64,000 bases of DNA from Aquimarina spinulae (GTDB taxonomy: Bacteria > Bacteroidota > Bacteroidia > Flavobacteriales > Flavobacteriaceae), in the NCBI RefSeq assembly GCF_943373825.1, contig NZ_CALSBP010000002.1:1353501-1417500 (forward strand), given 5' to 3'. Below are positions 62,821 to 64,000 of this stretch, piece after piece; position 1 is the stretch's first letter, and every line of letters begins with the position of its first letter. The translations under genes and the position numbers were made by a program. A model generated the notes under the pieces. The model ran no database searches. It was not told the DNA's origin and saw only the letters and a program-made list of their open reading frames with translations.

Positions 62821-63801
62821 TTATATTGCTTTTTTAAGCTTTTTATCTTCTTGTTTTTTGGCATATGACATCGCTGCATCCCTCACCCATTCTCCTTTTT
62901 CCCAGGCATTAACTCTAGCTGTCATACGCTCTTTGTTACAAGGGCCGTGACCTTTTACTACTTGCCAGAATTCGTCCCAATCTATTTCTCCAAAATCGTA
63001 ACTCCCTTTTTCTTCATTCCATTTTAAATCCGGATCTGGAATAGTAAGTCCAATTAATTCTGCTTGCGGAACTGTTTGATCAATAAACTGCTGACGTAAT
63101 TCGTCATTAGTTTTTCTTTTTAATTTCCACTTCATTGATTGAGCAGTATGTACAGATTCTGCATCAGTAGGTCCCAGCATCATCAACGATGGCCACCACC
63201 ATCTATTTAATGCATCTTGCGCCATTTCTTTTTGCTCTGGGGTACCATTCGCCAACGTAATCATTATTTCATATCCTTGACGCTGATGAAAACTCTCTTC
63301 TTTACATACTCTAACCATCGCTCTTGCATATGGCCCATAGGAAGTACTGCATAGAGGCACTTGATTAATAATTGCCGCACCATCTACCAACCAACCAATT
63401 GCTCCCATATCTGCCCAGGTGATTGTAGGGTAATTGAATATACTAGAGTATTTTGCTTTACCTGTATGTAATTGCTCGTATAGTTCTTCTCTAGAAATTC
63501 CTAAAGTCTCACATGCACTATATAAGTATAATCCATGTCCTGCCTCATCCTGAACTTTAGCTATTAAAGCTACTTTACGTCTTAAGGAAGGTGCACGAGT
63601 AATCCAGTTTCCTTCTGGCAACATTCCAATAATTTCGGAATGTGCGTGCTGAGAAATTTGCCGAATATGAGTTTTCCGGTATTTTTCCGGCATCCAATCT
63701 TTAGGTTCGATCTTTTCATCTCTGGCAATTCTCTGCTCAAAGATTTCTTCTAGACTTAGACTCTGCCCAGTCCCATGGTTTTTTATTTCTTTTTCGCTCA
63801 T
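62821..63801 (-). CDS. paaA: phenylacetyl-CoA epoxidase catalytic subunit PaaA
   Basis: A 326-residue di-iron protein that inserts oxygen into the aromatic ring of phenylacetyl-CoA. The di-iron Glu and Glu-x-x-His ligands are visible in '[11 protein letters not shown]' and '[13 protein letters not shown]'. Length and the '[20 protein letters not shown]' segment near the C-terminus match PaaA. It leads the epoxidase genes seen here; the reductase subunit PaaE precedes it on the minus strand. Confidence 0.95.
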   Translation of the reverse strand: MSEKEIKNHGTGQSLSLEEIFEQRIARDEKIEPKDWMPEKYRKTHIRQISQHAHSEIIGMLPEGNWITRAPSLRRKVALIAKVQDEAGHGLYLYSACETLGISREELYEQLHTGKAKYSSIFNYPTITWADMGAIGWLVDGAAIINQVPLCSTSYGPYARAMVRVCKEESFHQRQGYEIMITLANGTPEQKEMAQDALNRWWWPSLMMLGPTDAESVHTAQSMKWKLKRKTNDELRQQFIDQTVPQAELIGLTIPDPDLKWNEEKGSYDFGEIDWDEFWQVVKGHGPCNKERMTARVNAWEKGEWVRDAAMSYAKKQEDKKLKKAI

Positions 63802-63813
63802 AATCCTAGAGTT

Positions 63814-64000
63814 TTATACATCAAAATCAACTACTACTTTTTCTGTAGTAGGAACAGCCTGGCAAGATAAGACAAGACCTTTTGCAACCTCATCTTCTTC
63901 TAGCGCATAGTTTACCTTCATTTCTACTGCTCCTTCAACAACTTTACATTTACAAGTACTGCACACTCCACCTTTACAAGCAAAGGGCAGATCTGCACCA
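63814..64000 (-). CDS. paaE: PaaE, C-terminal part (runs off the window)
   Basis: The last 61 codons plus a stop (TAA at 63816-63814) of a 2Fe-2S reductase. The visible part is a plant-type ferredoxin domain with 'FACKGGVCSTCKCKV' and a fourth Cys in 'VLSCQAV', exactly the C-terminus of PaaE, which passes electrons from NADPH to the di-iron centre of PaaA. The N-terminal FAD/NAD(P) domain lies beyond position 64000. It is about 12 bp upstream of the paaA start. Confidence 0.9.
   Translation of the reverse strand, partial: GADLPFACKGGVCSTCKCKVVEGAVEMKVNYALEEDEVAKGLVLSCQAVPTTEKVVVDFDV

Overview
The window looks like chromosomal DNA of a marine or environmental Flavobacteriaceae bacterium (Bacteroidota). 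The evidence is the low GC content, a SusC/SusD pair with an ECF sigma factor and a FecR anti-sigma factor, a type IX secretion (T9SS) C-terminal sorting domain, lipoprotein signals of the Bacteroidota kind, a TTTG/TAnnTTTG-type promoter, and fused or clustered catabolic genes typical of this family. An Aquimarina-like genus is plausible but is only an inference. I saw no rRNA, tRNA, CRISPR array, IS element or prophage.

Layout. 0.2-1.7 kb: a U32-family (TrhP/RlhA-like) RNA-modification protein translationally coupled to a ferredoxin. 1.8-5.1 kb: tyrosine catabolism (4-hydroxyphenylpyruvate dioxygenase and homogentisate dioxygenase) divergent from an XRE-cupin regulator. 5.1-7.0 kb: a lipoprotein phosphodiesterase with a hemopexin-like propeller. 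7.2-10.3 kb: a phosphonate-type module (phosphonatase-like HAD, FAD aminophosphonate oxidoreductase, DUF5690-like transporter). 11.0-14.8 kb: a Rieske-glutamate-synthase-like fusion, an unknown protein, a small membrane peptide and a CPA1 Na+/H+ antiporter. 14.8-18.5 kb: a tandemly duplicated module of Crp/Fnr regulator plus secreted alpha-carbonic anhydrase, with consensus FNR-type boxes. 18.7-19.6 kb: a polytopic membrane protein. 19.9-25.9 kb: a 1984-residue T9SS cargo joining a subtilase to a metallophosphatase. 26.6-30.0 kb: a TolB-propeller amidohydrolase. 30.0-32.5 kb: a promoter/small ORF/terminator unit, a bile-acid-type symporter and two tiny hypothetical genes. 32.5-43.7 kb: a polysaccharide/glucoside utilisation locus (SLC5 symporter, SusD, SusC with STN domain, FecR, ECF sigma, GH3 glucosidase). 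43.9-47.7 kb: a membrane protein, GH25 lysozyme, serine beta-lactamase-like hydrolase and a Cys-rich double-glycine-type peptide precursor. 47.8-52.5 kb: branched-chain amino acid oxidation (fused E1, ilvE, E2). 52.6-64.0 kb: a phenylacetyl-CoA degradation cluster (paaY, crotonase, GIY-YIG gene, paaZ, paaJ, paaI, paaH, paaG, VOC, paaD, paaC, paaB, paaA and the end of paaE).

How the parts fit. Both ends are devoted to amino-acid carbon: tyrosine through homogentisate on the left, and branched-chain amino acids and phenylacetate through the bkd and paa genes on the right. The centre supplies polymer and peptide acquisition (T9SS protease, amidohydrolase, SusCD system) and what may be a CO2/bicarbonate or redox response unit: carbonic anhydrases with Crp/Fnr regulators, the TTGATnnnnATCAA boxes also lying upstream of the Rieske fusion and the amidohydrolase. 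The most novel-looking items are the 59-residue six-cysteine peptide precursor at 47.5 kb, the duplicated carbonic-anhydrase/Crp module with 22-bp-spaced boxes, the GIY-YIG gene bracketed by REP-like palindromes inside the paa operon, the PaaZ fusion to a DinB/DUF1569-like domain, and the subtilase-phosphatase fusion with Glu in place of the catalytic Asp.
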